A DNA stretch of 64,000 nt from Hypomyces perniciosus (GCA_008477525.1 SPDT01000001.1:3410001-3474000); one strand, 5' to 3'. Positions 49,193 to 60,859 are shown, counted from the first letter of the stretch. Numbers and translations are program-made. The notes: a model not told the origin generated them from the sequence alone.

Positions 49193-50793
49193 CTTGAAGA
49201 ACTTATGTACGTTCGTCGGCAGCTAATTGCAAGCCACCTCGAAATCTTGACACAGCTTCCCTATATAATTGAAGTTTATCTCATGTTCTAGAGATTTTGG
49301 AGTATTGCCGGATCTCACCGCCTCCCCGCTGCAAACGAGTGGAGCCTGGAGATAACATTGATCCGGTTCTCCACAATTATGTCATGTTCCCGGGAGCTCC
49401 ATCCCTCCAAAATCGAACCCACCACACCAATGCTTTGGGCCACTGCTAGTCCAGCTCATTACAAGCTATAAAAAGATTGAGGTGGGTGGAATTGAGTCTG
49501 GCATAGGTGCGCTCTCCCCGTAATGGTGGGAAAAACTGAGACAAGCATGATGGCTTCGCTCATATCCTCAACATTTGTTAGCAGATGACCTTTCACATGT
49601 TTCTCTACTACACACGAGCTACAGTGCTGGGCGCAGCAGCCCCCGACATCCATCCTGGGAATCATGTGGTTTTATCGTCACATCAAGCATGGCGAAACCC
49701 ACATTCAAAATGTTCTATGTCATCATGACGGTTCCCCCCAAGTGGTGGGTGAGGATGAGCAGGTACTCTTAGAACAGAGGCAAAGACACTGGCATCGTTA
49801 GTCCCCGACGCCGGCACCACCGTGAGAGTCGACTATTGTTCAGTAAGTTCAGCAACGGGCAAATCTGGACGCACCAGAAAAGAGACGACACCATGATGCG
49901 AAACCACGCGCGCCAATGTTTCGGACGATCTGGTCGACCCAAAACAGGCACACAAACAAGGTGGACGTTTTCCCGATACAGTCGCGTGGCTGAGTGGCGC
50001 CTGACGGACTGTCGCGGGATCTCGAGGGCGCCTCGTCTTTGTCTTTGTCTCTGGCGAAATTGCAGTGCTGGAGACACGCACACGGCATAGATTCTGAAGA
50101 TTACGGAGTACACTGCTGGCCAATGCCGGCAGTCCACGCGACCCCTCTCCCGGGCATCTGCAGCAGAGCCATGGATGGTCCAGGATGGGGTGAGTTGCCA
50201 GGCGTGGCGAATGCAAGACATCCACTCGCTGTCCTGGGTTGACCCTCTGACGCCGTTGGTGGATCCTCCAATTCTGGTGGGCGGCGCCAACCATCCGAGT
50301 CCAGCATTGCTACGCGCCGACTGGACGGTCACATTTGCGGCCCAGCCTATCATCTTCACGACTTGGTTGGCTCACCATCAACAACAGCTCAGCCGCCACC
50401 CATTGGGTCGTGAAGCCCGTCAAGGTTTGCAAATCGGGAAACCATGGCACCAATCCTCGGGTCGAGCGAGCCTGCGCTATTGCGCAGTTGCAATATTTAC
50501 AGCTCACCTGGCCGCCCTTGTCTCTCTTGTTCCTTTTGTTTGCAATCCGCCGGGTTCTGCTTCTCTATATCGAATCGCTGGTCGTTCGTTCATTCGTTCG
50601 TTCACTTATTATTACGTCTTGGTCAGACGGCATGCTGCTGCACCAGTACTTGAAGTATGAAAGCTTCAACTGGCGTCTTTGGTGAGGCATATGCGTCATG
50701 TCTCTCATGCCTTGCACATTGCTGCGCACCGTTCACATTTCGTCTCGATCAGAAGCCGCACCACTGTAAGCCTTTGCACAGCTGTTGAGAGGG
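49193..50793. other. Intergenic URB1 / orphan gene (divergent)
   Basis: 1.6 kb upstream of both genes. One motif copy TACGGAGTA at 50102. A 196-codon frame on the minus strand (49769-50359) overlaps others in several frames and resembles no known protein. No gene is supported. Confidence 0.5.
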
Positions 50794-52194
50794 ATGAACG
50801 GGGGTTGGCTAATAGACAAAGACGACAAAAATCATCTTTTTCCCGTCGTCAGCGACCAACCGGCTGCCCAACCACGGCCAATGGCAGTGCCAGAGACCGA
50901 GCTTCGCCAGCTGAGCTGGAAGCGCAAAGTACATCGGAGCTTTACTTCAAGTCGGACGAGCTTCTCTGTGAGAAGCAAACTGCGGCTTGACGCTTCGTCA
51001 CTCAGACCGCGGATATCCGCGCCATTTGAATTCCGACATCTGGAGTCTGGTTCATTTCACTTCCCTTCACCAGGCCAGCCACCACCTCGGTCTTGCGAGA
51101 CCCCCGAAGCACCCTCAGCATCCTTCAAACCATTAGAACTAAGCTTTTTCATTCCGGACAGTGAGACCTCTCCCATATCACCATTATTCAATTTCTCTAC
51201 CGCAGTGTCGTCCCCCTTACCAGCCTATCTCCCGGACCGGCCGCAAGATGGCTATCCGCTCCCCCATCAGAGAGGCCCTTCGCCCACGTCGTTTCACATT
51301 CCTCGAAGACAAATTCCGGAAAGCTCCCCATTAATTATTCAGGAGGAAACACCACCCCACATCCCAGCCAAGTCACCGGGGCGTGCTCGAGCCTATACAA
51401 CATCACAGATAGATTCTGTTAAAGAGCGCGTAGCTAATGCTATGAACGAGGCTGAAGAGTTACAAAAGAAGATCGACGGCATTATTGAGCAGCAAAGTTT
51501 CTACAGCATTAGCCGGCCATCAACATCACATTCGCTACTCCGCACTATGCCCAGTAAGATTTCCTACATCCCTCGACCATTCTTTCACACTTTCGTATCT
51601 TACTCATGTATGGATATAGAGCAAGAAAAAATGCCTGTTATTCCTGCGCTACCACCAGCAGCTCCGTCATTTGCAGAGCGACTTCACGCAGAGGCGGAAA
51701 GGCCCCAGACTGCACCCATCAAAGCATCAATTCACATCAACCGACCGGGTGTCTCAGATGAAATGCCTACTAGCGACGAAAGGCATTCGCGGGTGACACG
51801 AGAAAACAGGTCGTTACCGCCACCACTACCACTTGTTCTTCGACCGCCATTGCGAAAGAAGAAATCTTTCTCCCGCGTATCTACTTGGTTATTTCCCGAG
51901 CACAACCGCGATCTAAGCATAGACTCTGTGACAAATTTCCCCCTTCCTGTGAAAGGGAAGGAGGGCTTTTATCAATGTGTCTCGCCCGGCGAGATGTCGG
52001 GCAGACGAAGCATCGAGTCGTTTGACACCATCTCCACTTGGGATACCGACGACGGAGATCGTACAGCCCCCTCTGGTTGGTCTCCAGAGAGCACTCCAGT
52101 CGCAAAGCAAGAGGAGCCTCTACTGGAGAGGTCTACCACGTTTGGCAAAAGCAGCAACATACCCGGTATAATGAACGTCGGCATCGCCATCTGA
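50794..52194 (+). CDS. Proline/serine-rich protein of unknown function
   Basis: An open frame of 466 codons from the first ATG. I do not recognise the family. The protein is rich in Pro and Ser with many basic patches and looks largely disordered. One short helical, coiled-coil-like segment stands out (VKERVANAMNEAEELQKKID, about residues 210-235). The C-terminal third carries a basic KKKSFSRVSTWLF motif. There is no signal peptide or membrane segment. A stretch at 51554-51619 has perfect intron signals (GTAAGA...ATATAG), is 66 nt long and contains no stop. So the protein is either 466 residues (retained) or 444 (spliced, giving TMPKQEKMPVIP). Third-position use looks codon-like, so I think the gene is real. 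Confidence 0.65.
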   Translation: MNGGWLIDKDDKNHLFPVVSDQPAAQPRPMAVPETELRQLSWKRKVHRSFTSSRTSFSVRSKLRLDASSLRPRISAPFEFRHLESGSFHFPSPGQPPPRSCETPEAPSASFKPLELSFFIPDSETSPISPLFNFSTAVSSPLPAYLPDRPQDGYPLPHQRGPSPTSFHIPRRQIPESSPLIIQEETPPHIPAKSPGRARAYTTSQIDSVKERVANAMNEAEELQKKIDGIIEQQSFYSISRPSTSHSLLRTMPSKISYIPRPFFHTFVSYSCMDIEQEKMPVIPALPPAAPSFAERLHAEAERPQTAPIKASIHINRPGVSDEMPTSDERHSRVTRENRSLPPPLPLVLRPPLRKKKSFSRVSTWLFPEHNRDLSIDSVTNFPLPVKGKEGFYQCVSPGEMSGRRSIESFDTISTWDTDDGDRTAPSGWSPESTPVAKQEEPLLERSTTFGKSSNIPGIMNVGIAI

Positions 52195-53072
52195 CCAGAC
52201 ATTAAGGGTACGACTTTACACATTACTACATACATGGCACCAGTGTATATAATTCCATGTGGTGGGCCACATACCATAGACCACGTGGGGGAGTATCGGG
52301 CACAATTATTGCTGGCAAACTTGGCATGGACCGATACTAGGCACCTACCAGCCGGGTCGACAAGGCGTCAGGCGAGCGGGTGAAACTGGAGACAGAGAAG
52401 GCCCGGATGCAAGCACATATCGGCAGAAGTAATAACAACGGCAACTTAATTATGATGGTTGCTAGGAATTGCCACGCAGGAAGTGTGAGGGAAAAGAGAA
52501 AACAAAAATGGGACTCGGAGTAGGGAGACATAGGATGGATATGATAGATTTTTTTTTTATGTACGGAGCAGAGGGCGTGTTCTGGGATTGATATTGGGTG
52601 TAATAAATTGTTGGCGTCGTATGAGAGATGACTCAGTTAGGCTGAATTGACAGCTGCTGGTAGCGCGTTAGGCAGTTAGGTATTATACATCAGCTGGGAC
52701 AGGGGATTCGGCACCCCAGATGAGATCCGAGTTGCTGAGGTTGCAATACTATGTATTTTTACCCTGCATGTCTTCGCCTCTGAATCAGAACCGTCCTAAA
52801 AGGACGATGCGCATAAATTCACCGTATTGAAACGGACCGAAGACGCTGTGTGTGTTACCGAAGATGGTCGTATTCTGACAGGTCTCAGAATCCACCCTTA
52901 GTATAAACGCATGGAAGGTAAGCTCTTCAGTACAACCTCCTTACCACATTTCATACCCACGTGGGCTGTGATGCTTCTCAGATCCATCCGTAAGCCTGAC
53001 TTGGCGAACCATTTAGGAGTAGGTCATCTCCGGCCTTGCATACCAACGTAACATTCGCACATTATCATCACC
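52195..53072. other. Intergenic, orphan gene / histidine acid phosphatase
   Basis: 878 bp, tandem. A 15-bp perfect hairpin CGTCCT-AAA-AGGACG lies at 52792-52806, and a TACGGAG half-copy of the motif near 52562. No gene is seen. Confidence 0.5.
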
Positions 53073-54665
53073 ATGTCGGCCTCGGGGATAATGGCCTCTC
53101 TGAGAGGAAGCGTGTCGCGGGACAGCTACAAATACAGTACCCTCCCGACTCTAGCAACAAGTCGGCAGAAACACGCCCAACAGGAGGCATCACTATCAAA
53201 GCAACCTCTGAGATTAGTCAAAATGTCTCTCGGCGGTATGGCGTTCGCCGCCATCCTATTCATGACGGTCTCATTCGGGTATAAAAAGCTAAGCTCTGCA
53301 TGAGTTGGAAAGTGAAGCACTGACGAGACTACTTGCAGGCGAGCCACTCCGACACACGAAGGATGTGAATTGTCCGGGAGCTGCGCCGACGATGTCTCGC
53401 GTGTTTGGGGACAGTACTCGCCCTTCTTCCCAGTTCACTCAACGATCGATGCGGCCACTCCTTCAGGCTGCCAGGTGACCTTTGCTCAGGTCCTGTCGCG
53501 GCACGGGGCACGCGCACCAACCCAGAAGAAGGCCGTCGAGTACAAAGCGACCATTGATCGCATCAAGAGCACAGTGACAGTGTATGGCACCGGATATGAG
53601 TTCATCAAGGACTACAAGTACACCCTTGGACAAGATGACCTTACAGTCTTTGGAGAACAGCAGATGGCAGAGTCGGGCGTGGCCTTCTTCCAGCGTTACA
53701 AGAGCCTAGCAAAAGACTCTGAGCCCTTTATTCGAGCAGCCGGGTCTGATCGCGTCATTGCATCTGCCCAAAAGTTCGCCACTGGCTACTATGGAGCACT
53801 GGGACGGGATGCCTCGGATTCCTTGCGTAGCATTCTCGTTATACCCGAGGAGTCAGGGTTCAACAACTCGCTCGACCACGGGAACTGTGACGCCTTTGAA
53901 GAAGGACCGGCGTCCAAGGTTAAGGAGGAATCTCAAAAACAGTGGCTGGGCATTTGGGCGCCTCCCGTTGCGCAGAGACTGAATGAGAGACTGGCTGGGG
54001 CGAACCTGTCGGTTAAGGAGACGGTCTACATGATGGATCTCTGTCCCTTCAACACAGTGGCAACCCCCAATGCCACGCTCTCCGACTTCTGCAAGCTCTT
54101 TTCGAAAGACGAGTGGACAAGCTACAACTACTACCAGTCACTGGACAAGTGGTACGGCTATGGCAAGGGTAACCCATTGGGCCCCTCGCAGGGAGTTGGT
54201 TTTGGCAATGAGCTGATTGCCAGACTGACGGGTCGGCCTGTCGATGACCACACGTCCACGAACTCGACGCTCGACTCCTCGCCCGACACCTTTCCTCTGG
54301 ATAGGAAGCTGTACGCCGATTTCAGCCATGACAACACCATGTCATCCATTTATGCAGCCTTGGGGCTTTACAATGCGACGCAAGACCTGCCGCTCCAGAA
54401 GAAGCTGTCGCCGCAGAAGCTCGATGGCTTTTCAGCTTCATGGGCCGTTCCGTTCTCAGCACGCATGTACGTGGAGAAGATGCTGTGCGGGTCGGATGAG
54501 GAGCTGGTGCGAGTGCTCGTCAACGACCGAGTTGTTCCTCTGCAGAACTGCGGTGCTGACAGCTTAGGTCGGTGCAAGCTGAGTGCATTTATTGATAGTC
54601 TCACGTTTGTGAGGAATGGAGGTTTATGGGATCAGTGCTTTTCAAAAAGAACTGCCGCATATTAA
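53073..54665 (+). CDS. Membrane-anchored histidine acid phosphatase (phytase family)
   Basis: Two exons, 53073-53278 and 53339-54665, join in phase to 510 residues. Catalytic motifs are complete: RHGARAP (nucleophile H124) and SHDN (H399, D400, proton donor). Paired cysteines (C78, C84 and others) and several N-x-S/T sites fit a lumenal or secreted enzyme. These enzymes hydrolyse phosphomonoesters; fungal members include 3-phytases and acid phosphatases. Unusually, there is no cleavable signal peptide. Fifty hydrophilic residues precede a single hydrophobic segment (about 51-69, MSLGGMAFAAILFMTVSFG), which predicts a type II anchor. An internal Met at 51 could start a signal-peptide form. Confidence 0.9.
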
Positions 54666-55276
54666 TACCCTCGGCTAGATTCAGATGAAAGTGGTGCGAT
54701 GGCAGTGGGGAGTGGAGGGTTGCTCAACAACTGTGAACTACTTCGTATTGATATGATATACTGTATATACATAGTACTCCGTATAAATGACTTAATAAGC
54801 TGATGAATTATTTGCTTGCTGAGCACTTAATATCCGGTGGCTCTACTCCGTAACTTGTGGAAGATGGATCACGGCTATGTCAAATGGACTGATCTTACAG
54901 AGTAGGTTCGTCTAAAAATACAATGTGCGTGCATTATTAGTATTCTGTACCTACTAATCTACAGGTCCTGCTGCAGCGCATGCGCACAGTACGATCACTG
55001 CTTCTGAAACAAGTGCAAGTACATATACCCACCTTCCCGCATGTTCCCAGTTGGCTTAGTGTGTATCAGGTACCCACTGCCTACAGTGCTGAATCGCCGA
55101 AATTGGCAGCTCGACCGACGTCAGCATTCTTGATCCTATCTCAATGCTCCCACAGCCGTCCAGTCCTTCTTATCGCAAACACAGCTGTCGCAGATGCTGA
55201 GAATCCATCACACGAACGCCTGCCATTCAGCCCTCTGTCTTTGACTCCGGTTCTGACCTGGAACGAGCGAAAGGCC
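54666..55276. other. Intergenic, phosphatase / small membrane protein
   Basis: 611 bp. It contains three motif copies in 114 bp: TACTTCGTA at 54739 and TACTCCGTA at 54775 and 54844. The interval 54700-54850 is strongly AT-rich. No gene is seen. Confidence 0.55.
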
Positions 55277-56157
55277 ATGGTGTCCACGGCGGGAGGCATT
55301 GTGATTGCCATTGTGGTGCTGCTTATCGTCGCAGCCATCGGATGGGTCGTGTTCACGCAGCTGCGCGCCAGAAGACTTGGTGTATGTTCAATGCTCTCCC
55401 AATACTAACTGATTGCTGTTTCCTGCTGCTCCGAGGCATGAAACAGTCAGTCCAGGGCTTGGTTCTTCCCCTTATTCCAAAGCTCTCATGGATCAGCTGC
55501 TCCAGGAGAAGCTACGGCAGAATGACTTCATCCGACAATGAGCTGGCTAACGCACGCAATTTCTAGCTCCCACCACCAAGTCTATCATCGTATCTGCCAT
55601 GGCGCAAATCAGACAACACATACGGCCCTCCGCGACCAGCCCCTGGCGGCATCGTTGGCTGGTTCAACGACCAAGTGCGCAAGTTCAAGCATCGGAACAA
55701 CCGGTCCGCAGCTGGGGCCTACGAACAGCCCTCCCACGGTGGCGACGCACCTCGAGGAAACCGCGGCTTTGGCCCGCTTGACCCAGACGATGCCTGGGAT
55801 ACAAGGGTTGGCCACGAGGCGGACGGATACGGCTACTACGAGGAGCAGGAACTTGGCGGCGGAAGCACCGAGTATGACGGCGGAGGCTACAGCTCTAGGC
55901 TGGGCGCAATGCCTGCGGGGAGGTTGGATCACAGTGAGGAGCAGAGAGGTCGTCAGATGAACCCAAGGGCTGGCACAGCTGCGGCACAGAAGAACCCTTT
56001 TGATGACGATGCAGAGCCGAGTTTGAGGGGAGTGAGCCCCCGGCCGATGGAGACGGCGGCCACAACGGGGCCTGCAGGACATAAGCCGACGACGGAGAGG
56101 CCGGGTAGTGCAGGCAGTTACGCCGAGCGGAGGTCCATATTCAGGGAGAATGTTTGA
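55277..56157 (+). CDS. Small single-pass membrane protein of unknown function
   Basis: Two exons, 55277-55381 and 55567-56157, join in phase 0 to 231 residues. The N-terminus is one hydrophobic span (GGIVIAIVVLLIVAAIGWVVF, about residues 6-27) followed by a basic QLRARRLG stop-transfer. The splice then gives LPPPSLSSYLPWRKSDNTYG and GGIVGWFNDQVRKFKHRNNR, which look conserved. The C-terminal 150 residues are Gly/Asp/Tyr-rich and disordered, with NPFDDD and a basic end. A type III (N-out, C-cytosolic) topology is likely. I do not recognise a characterised family and give no function. The intron (185 nt) is longer than most here, so an alternative acceptor is possible. Confidence 0.72.
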
Positions 56158-56768
56158 GGGGTGATTCTTGACTGCCTATCGAGTGCATCCATGAGGAGAA
56201 AGTGTGTCTGTTTTCCAGGTTCGAAGGTTTCTATCCCGGCCAGCAAACCGCCGCTGGCTGGCAATGCAGGTATGGGATGGATTGTTTCGCTTTGGCAGTG
56301 TACGGAGTACTACCTATTTGATTGATATCTTGTTTTATTGCGCCTGGAATCTCGGATCGGGGCGTCACGAATGAAAAGGAACATGGTCCTCGGGCTTGTT
56401 GGCCACCACCGAAGTGTGCTTGTAATCTGCGGCTTTTGTGAAAAGAGAAAAAAAAAAGAGTCAAATGATCGTTTCTTATGAAACTCTCTCTTCTCGACTG
56501 TCTCGTTTAACATTAATACTATTTAATAGTATCCATGTGAAATGTCCATATTACTCCGTACTCTAAGCAAATGGTCGAATGGCTGCCCCACGTTGTCGGC
56601 GTCATAGCTGTTATTGCTCAGCTGCCCCTCCAAAATGCCCCTCATTGAACATCTCAAAGAGCCGGAGATATATTCGGCAGCACTCATCACTATCCCTTAC
56701 GGCCCGTGACGTTGAAATAGCCGAAACTGAAACAAAACCCAAGAGAATACAAAGAAGTGTTAGTAACC
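56158..56768. other. Intergenic, membrane protein / inositol monophosphatase
   Basis: 611 bp with an inverted motif pair, TACGGAGTACTA at 56301 and TACTCCGTA at 56552 (preceded by TAT), 260 bp end to end. No gene is seen. Confidence 0.55.
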
Positions 56769-57890
56769 ATGGCGGACGTCAACCTCCAAGCCGTCCATGA
56801 CGAGATGGTGCTTGTAGCCTACGAGGCTGGCCGGATGATTCTCTCAGCCAACCCAGCAGACATCGGCACTGGAACCAAGCTTAACTGTACGTGCAATTGG
56901 CCTTGTATTTACTCATAGGCTACTATTTTATGAACCAGTCGCTGTAATTTACGGATTTAATATCAACTGGCTAATCTCCTGGTCCATTGAATCCAGCTGT
57001 CGACATTGTCACCGAGATAGACCAGGCTGTCGAGAAGATGGTCTCGGCTCGGCTATCGACAACATTCCCCAGCTTCTCCTTCGTGGGAGAGGAGACATAC
57101 AAGCCCGGCATGAGAATTGGTCCGGAGCCTACTTTTGTCGTGGACCCTATTGATGGTAAGTCCGTCATCAACATCGCGCCCTTTCTCAAACACCCCCTGT
57201 TATAGATGGAAATGGAGTCCTCTCGAAAGGATACCAGGGCTGATGTGGAATCTCATTCACAAAACTTGTACAGGCACTACAAACTTCATACACTCATTCC
57301 CCAACGCCTGCATCTCCCTCGGTCTTGCAATCGACCGCGACCCTGCTATTGGTGTCATCTACAACCCCTATCAAGACCTCCTCTTCAGCGCCATCAAAGG
57401 CCATGGCGCCTACATGACCCGTATCAAAGGCACCGCGCCCCAAAAGCTCCCCCTGGCCTCATCGCCCCGACCTCTCGAAGGCCTAGGCAGCGCGCTCGTC
57501 GCCATCGAGTGGGGCTCGAGCCGTGACGGGCCAAACTACGAAATCAAGACGGACGTCTTCAAAAAGCTTGCTGGCAGCAAGGAGACGGGCGGCTCAATGG
57601 TCCATTCGCTGCGGTCCTTGGGCTCTGCTGCGTTGAATTTGGCGGCTGTGGCGGCGGGACAGCTGGATATGTATTGGGAGGGCGGGTGCTGGGCTTGGGA
57701 TGTGTGCGCTGGCTGGTGTATCCTCCGAGAGGCGGGCGGCATCATGGTCAGCGGGAACCCAGGCGAATGGAATCCGGGGCTGGAAGAGAGGTTGTATCTG
57801 GCCGTAAGGGGGGCGCCGAGTGGCCAGAAGGAGATCGTAGAGGAGTTTTGGAAAGTGATGGGGGATGGAAAGATGGATTACTCGGTGTAA
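56769..57890 (+). CDS. Inositol monophosphatase family protein (QutG/qa-x-like)
   Basis: Three exons, 56769-56886, 56997-57155 and 57274-57890, join in phase to 297 residues. The metal-binding motifs are present: VGEE (the GEE glutamates), DPIDGTTNF (completed by the second splice; D-P-I-D-G-T) and the C-terminal WEGGCWAWDVCAG. These Mg2+-dependent enzymes remove phosphate from inositol monophosphates; close fungal homologues sit in quinate clusters (QutG, Qa-x). No quinate gene is near here, so a general inositol-phosphatase role is as likely. Another acceptor at 57206 exists inside intron 2, but only the one at 57273 keeps the motif. It is convergent with the La gene. Confidence 0.93.
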
Positions 57891-58246
57891 GATGGATGGT
57901 AACGAAAGGTGGGTGAAAAGGGACCATGCCCTTAAACCGTGATGGATAGAACAGCCTATTCACTTTCACGATGCGTATCTGGTAGGTCTGCGAGATCGCT
58001 TGAATGGCTCGGTTATTTCTCAGACGCTAAAACAAACTGCCGATTGTACTTAGGAGCCGATAAGTACAAGGTCCTGATGAAGACACATCCATTCCTAAAC
58101 CCATCCATGAAACCATGTATAACTCGCAAGGGTACAAAACTGCCCAACGCTCTTGTGACGATGGAGTCCCCATGCATATAGTAGTTTTTCTTGTGAGCTT
58201 GGTAATCATCCTTTTACCTTTCCTTTGATATATAGTTGAGTCGGAT
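57891..58246. other. Convergent intergenic region, inositol monophosphatase / La
   Basis: 356 bp of 3' flanking sequence for both genes; no other feature seen. Confidence 0.55.
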
Positions 58247-59552
58247 TTACTCAGCCTTGGTGTCGACTTTCTTCGCTGCCGGCGCGGCCGCATCATCATC
58301 CTCTCGAGATCTCTTGGCGTTGGTTGCAGCGGCATCCACACGCTTCGGCCTGATAGTAGAAGCGTCAATAGGTTGACCCACAATGGGGTGAAGATTCTGT
58401 CACTCACTCGTCCCTGCGGGAATCTCGATCCCGGCCACCACGGCCTCGCCCTCCACGACCCCGGCCGCCCCGACCACGGCCACCTCCCCGACGGTCCTGG
58501 AAGCCGTTCTTCTGGTCATTCTCCCGTCTCTTCTTCCAGTCATCGTTATCTCGTGATCCCTGGTTGTCCTTGTTACCCCGGCCACGGCCACGAGAGCCTT
58601 TGCCGTCCCTACCTTCGTAGAACTTCTTTTGCGAGGTGCCGTTGGGAGCCAGCTTTCCTTGGCGGATCAGATCACTCTTCTCCTCACAGTAGGCTTGTTT
58701 TGACATGACCTTCAGGTCGTGCTCCTTCCACTTGGGGGCAGGGTCCAAGGCAACGAACTTCTTCGCCGCCTCCTCATCAATGAAAGTGACAAACGCTGAG
58801 CCCTTGAAGAGATTTTCGTTGGTGCGACGGAGCTTCAAGCCCTTGACTTCGCCAAACTGCGCAAAGAAGCTCTCCAGATCGAATTGAGTATCGGGCTGTT
58901 CGTCGCCAAAGCCCTTGACATAGACGGTGGCGGCCTCAGCCTTGGCCTTGGACTCAGCCATCGGCTTGTATGGGACCTTGCGTTTGACCTCCTCTTGGCC
59001 CTCCTCGCCAGACACCTCCAGGACATTGCTGTCTCGAAGGGCTGCCACTACAGCGCTATACGGCTGGAAGCAGCGCATTCGCTTGAACGAGTGGATCTTC
59101 TCAATAGCAATGGGCTTGTTCTCTGTGCCACCGCAGCTCTCCCACATGAACTTATCTTGAGGGAAGTTCCAGTCTCCAAAGTAGAACTCGACCTTTGCGC
59201 ATTATTGTGGTCAGCCAAATCCCCTGCATTACGGCGTCAAAACCTCGTTGATTACCTGTTTGCGGATCGCATCTGGATCATCAGTCACCTCCCGGACCGA
59301 AGGGTCAAATTTGCGGTTCTTCTTGAGATCGTCGTAGTCGATCCTGGCAGTGGTTTTGAGGATGCCGGTGCCATTCTTGGTTTCCGTCTCTTTCTTGTCC
59401 TCGTTTTCCTTTTCGGCGTCGGTAGTATCCTTGGACTCGGCAACCTCAGCAACCTCAGCAACCTCAGCGACCTCGGCCTGCTCAATGGCCTTGTCCTCCA
59501 CCGCTGGAGGCGCAGCCTCGGTGGGCTTGGTCGTGGCCTCTACCTCGCTCAT
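58247..59552 (-). CDS. LHP1: La RNA-binding protein (Lhp1 type)
   Basis: Three exons, 59552-59256, 59192-58408 and 58349-58247, join in phase to 394 residues. An acidic leader contains a four-fold EVA repeat. The La motif follows (IRKQVEFYFGDWNFPQDKFM across the first splice, about residues 96-180), then an RRM (ATVYVKGF, about 205-290). A Gly/Arg/Asp-rich tail with GRGRGGRGRGG runs comes next. The last exon adds a nuclear-signal-like end (PKRVDAAATNAKRSRED, then PAAKKVDTKAE). La binds the UUU-OH 3' ends of RNA polymerase III transcripts and chaperones tRNA precursors in the nucleus. Confidence 0.94.
59440..59475. repeat. 9-bp coding tandem repeat in the La gene
   Basis: Four 9-bp units (GCAACCTCA, the last diverged to GCGACCTCG) encode EVA-type tripeptide repeats in the acidic leader of La. 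In-frame length change would be tolerated. Confidence 0.85.
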
Positions 59553-60859
59553 GTCGATGATGCGATAGGGTAATGTTCAAAAATCGATTTGCTGTAGCTG
59601 CGCGTGATGCTCGCGACCAAGAAAATGGATGACTTTCAAGTAGAAATCTCTGTGTGACTTGGAGAAAAAAAAAGTGTGAGAAATTCTTGCGCTCAGAAGC
59701 TTGATGGAGGGCTGGTGGGGCAGAGTCACCGGCGAAGAGTCAAAAAAAAAGAGGCTTGTCGCAATCGGTTAACAAACTTACTTTTGTAGTCAACTGTCGC
59801 ACCGAAGCTTGAATGCGATGAGGCGAAGCAGAATAGATGTGACTCGAATGGTTGGAGTCAGACGGATGTGTGAAAAGAGAGGTTGGTACAGTTGGAGATT
59901 CTGCCGCGCGACTGAAAAAGCATTTGCCGCGCAAAAAACTTAGTATGCGCGATCTCACCGCCCGCTGTTTTGCAGAGAAAATCCCCAAATCCCCCACTAG
60001 ATTCGGGAGACCCCACTACATGCGACAGCGAGTACGGAGTACGTGACAATAAAACGCGGATAGCAAAAGGCAGAATAATGCTTCGTACCTAGCTCTCAAA
60101 GCTCTCCGAAACGTTGTCGAAAAAGTACAATGCTCAACTCAGCTCAATTGCTTTCCTCTAATTAACGTCTCCAACATTATCGCCTGATTATGTCATCAAG
60201 AAACTAATGGGCATGAGACCTATTCGCAGCAATCAAATGTATACTTTTTGTGCTCCGCGTTTTTTTTGTTACCCGCCTGGCCGGATCAGCAGTGGTCTAT
60301 CTGCATTGATGACTACTCAATTGCGCCTCGAACGCTAAGAAGAGGGCGGATAACGGTGCTTCTATCTCATATGCTCACATTAACTTATAATGTTAGCTGC
60401 TGTTCACGCATAACCCTCGGCCTGGAATGTGTTCCGTTGGTACCATACTCGTAGGCCCACGGAGTACTGCTACCTGGTCATGGGAGGCATGTCTGAAAAA
60501 GTATTAGCTTAACATGCTAGGCCGCTACTTCAGCTTTCCCCATCTGTCTCGGTTTTTGAACGTACCGAACTAGTACTGACGTAACAGCTACGCCAACACC
60601 ATAAAGCTCCCCTGTTTTCCCTGCTTTGCCTCCCTCAACGTGTCATCACATGATTTCTACAGTCATTCCGATCAGGTTGACTTTATCATGAACTGCAGCG
60701 AGTGAATGTTTTGTTACGGCTTGCTTCTAGGCCGCTGTCAAGCAAAGTCGATGTCGTTTCCTCGAATAGCAAGTTGACGGGCACAAGCTCTTATGTGCAG
60801 CTGATCATACATACTATATATCTATATACCCCACGCTGCGACCATCAGACCTCGCCACA
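59553..60859. other. Divergent intergenic region La / PlaA-like gene
   Basis: 1.3 kb. One motif copy TACGGAGTA at 60033, and half copies near 60085 and 60455. A TATA-like ATACTATATATCTATATA lies near 60810-60827, 30-50 bp before the PlaA-like start. No gene is seen. Confidence 0.55.

Noticed and set aside
49769..50359. 196-codon minus-strand frame upstream of URB1
   Set aside because: Several frames are open across the same GC-rich stretch and none resembles a protein family.
52792..52806. 15-bp hairpin CGTCCT-AAA-AGGACG as a terminator
   Set aside because: Intrinsic hairpin terminators are not used by fungal RNA polymerase II; it is about 600 bp past the nearest stop and probably incidental.
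56215..56235. GGTTCGAAGG resembling a tRNA B box
   Set aside because: Lacks the CC of the B box and no cloverleaf fits.
57206..57273. Alternative acceptor (TATAG at 57201-57205) in intron 2 of the inositol monophosphatase
   Set aside because: Using it destroys the DPIDGTTNF metal-binding motif and the frame; the acceptor at 57273 restores both.
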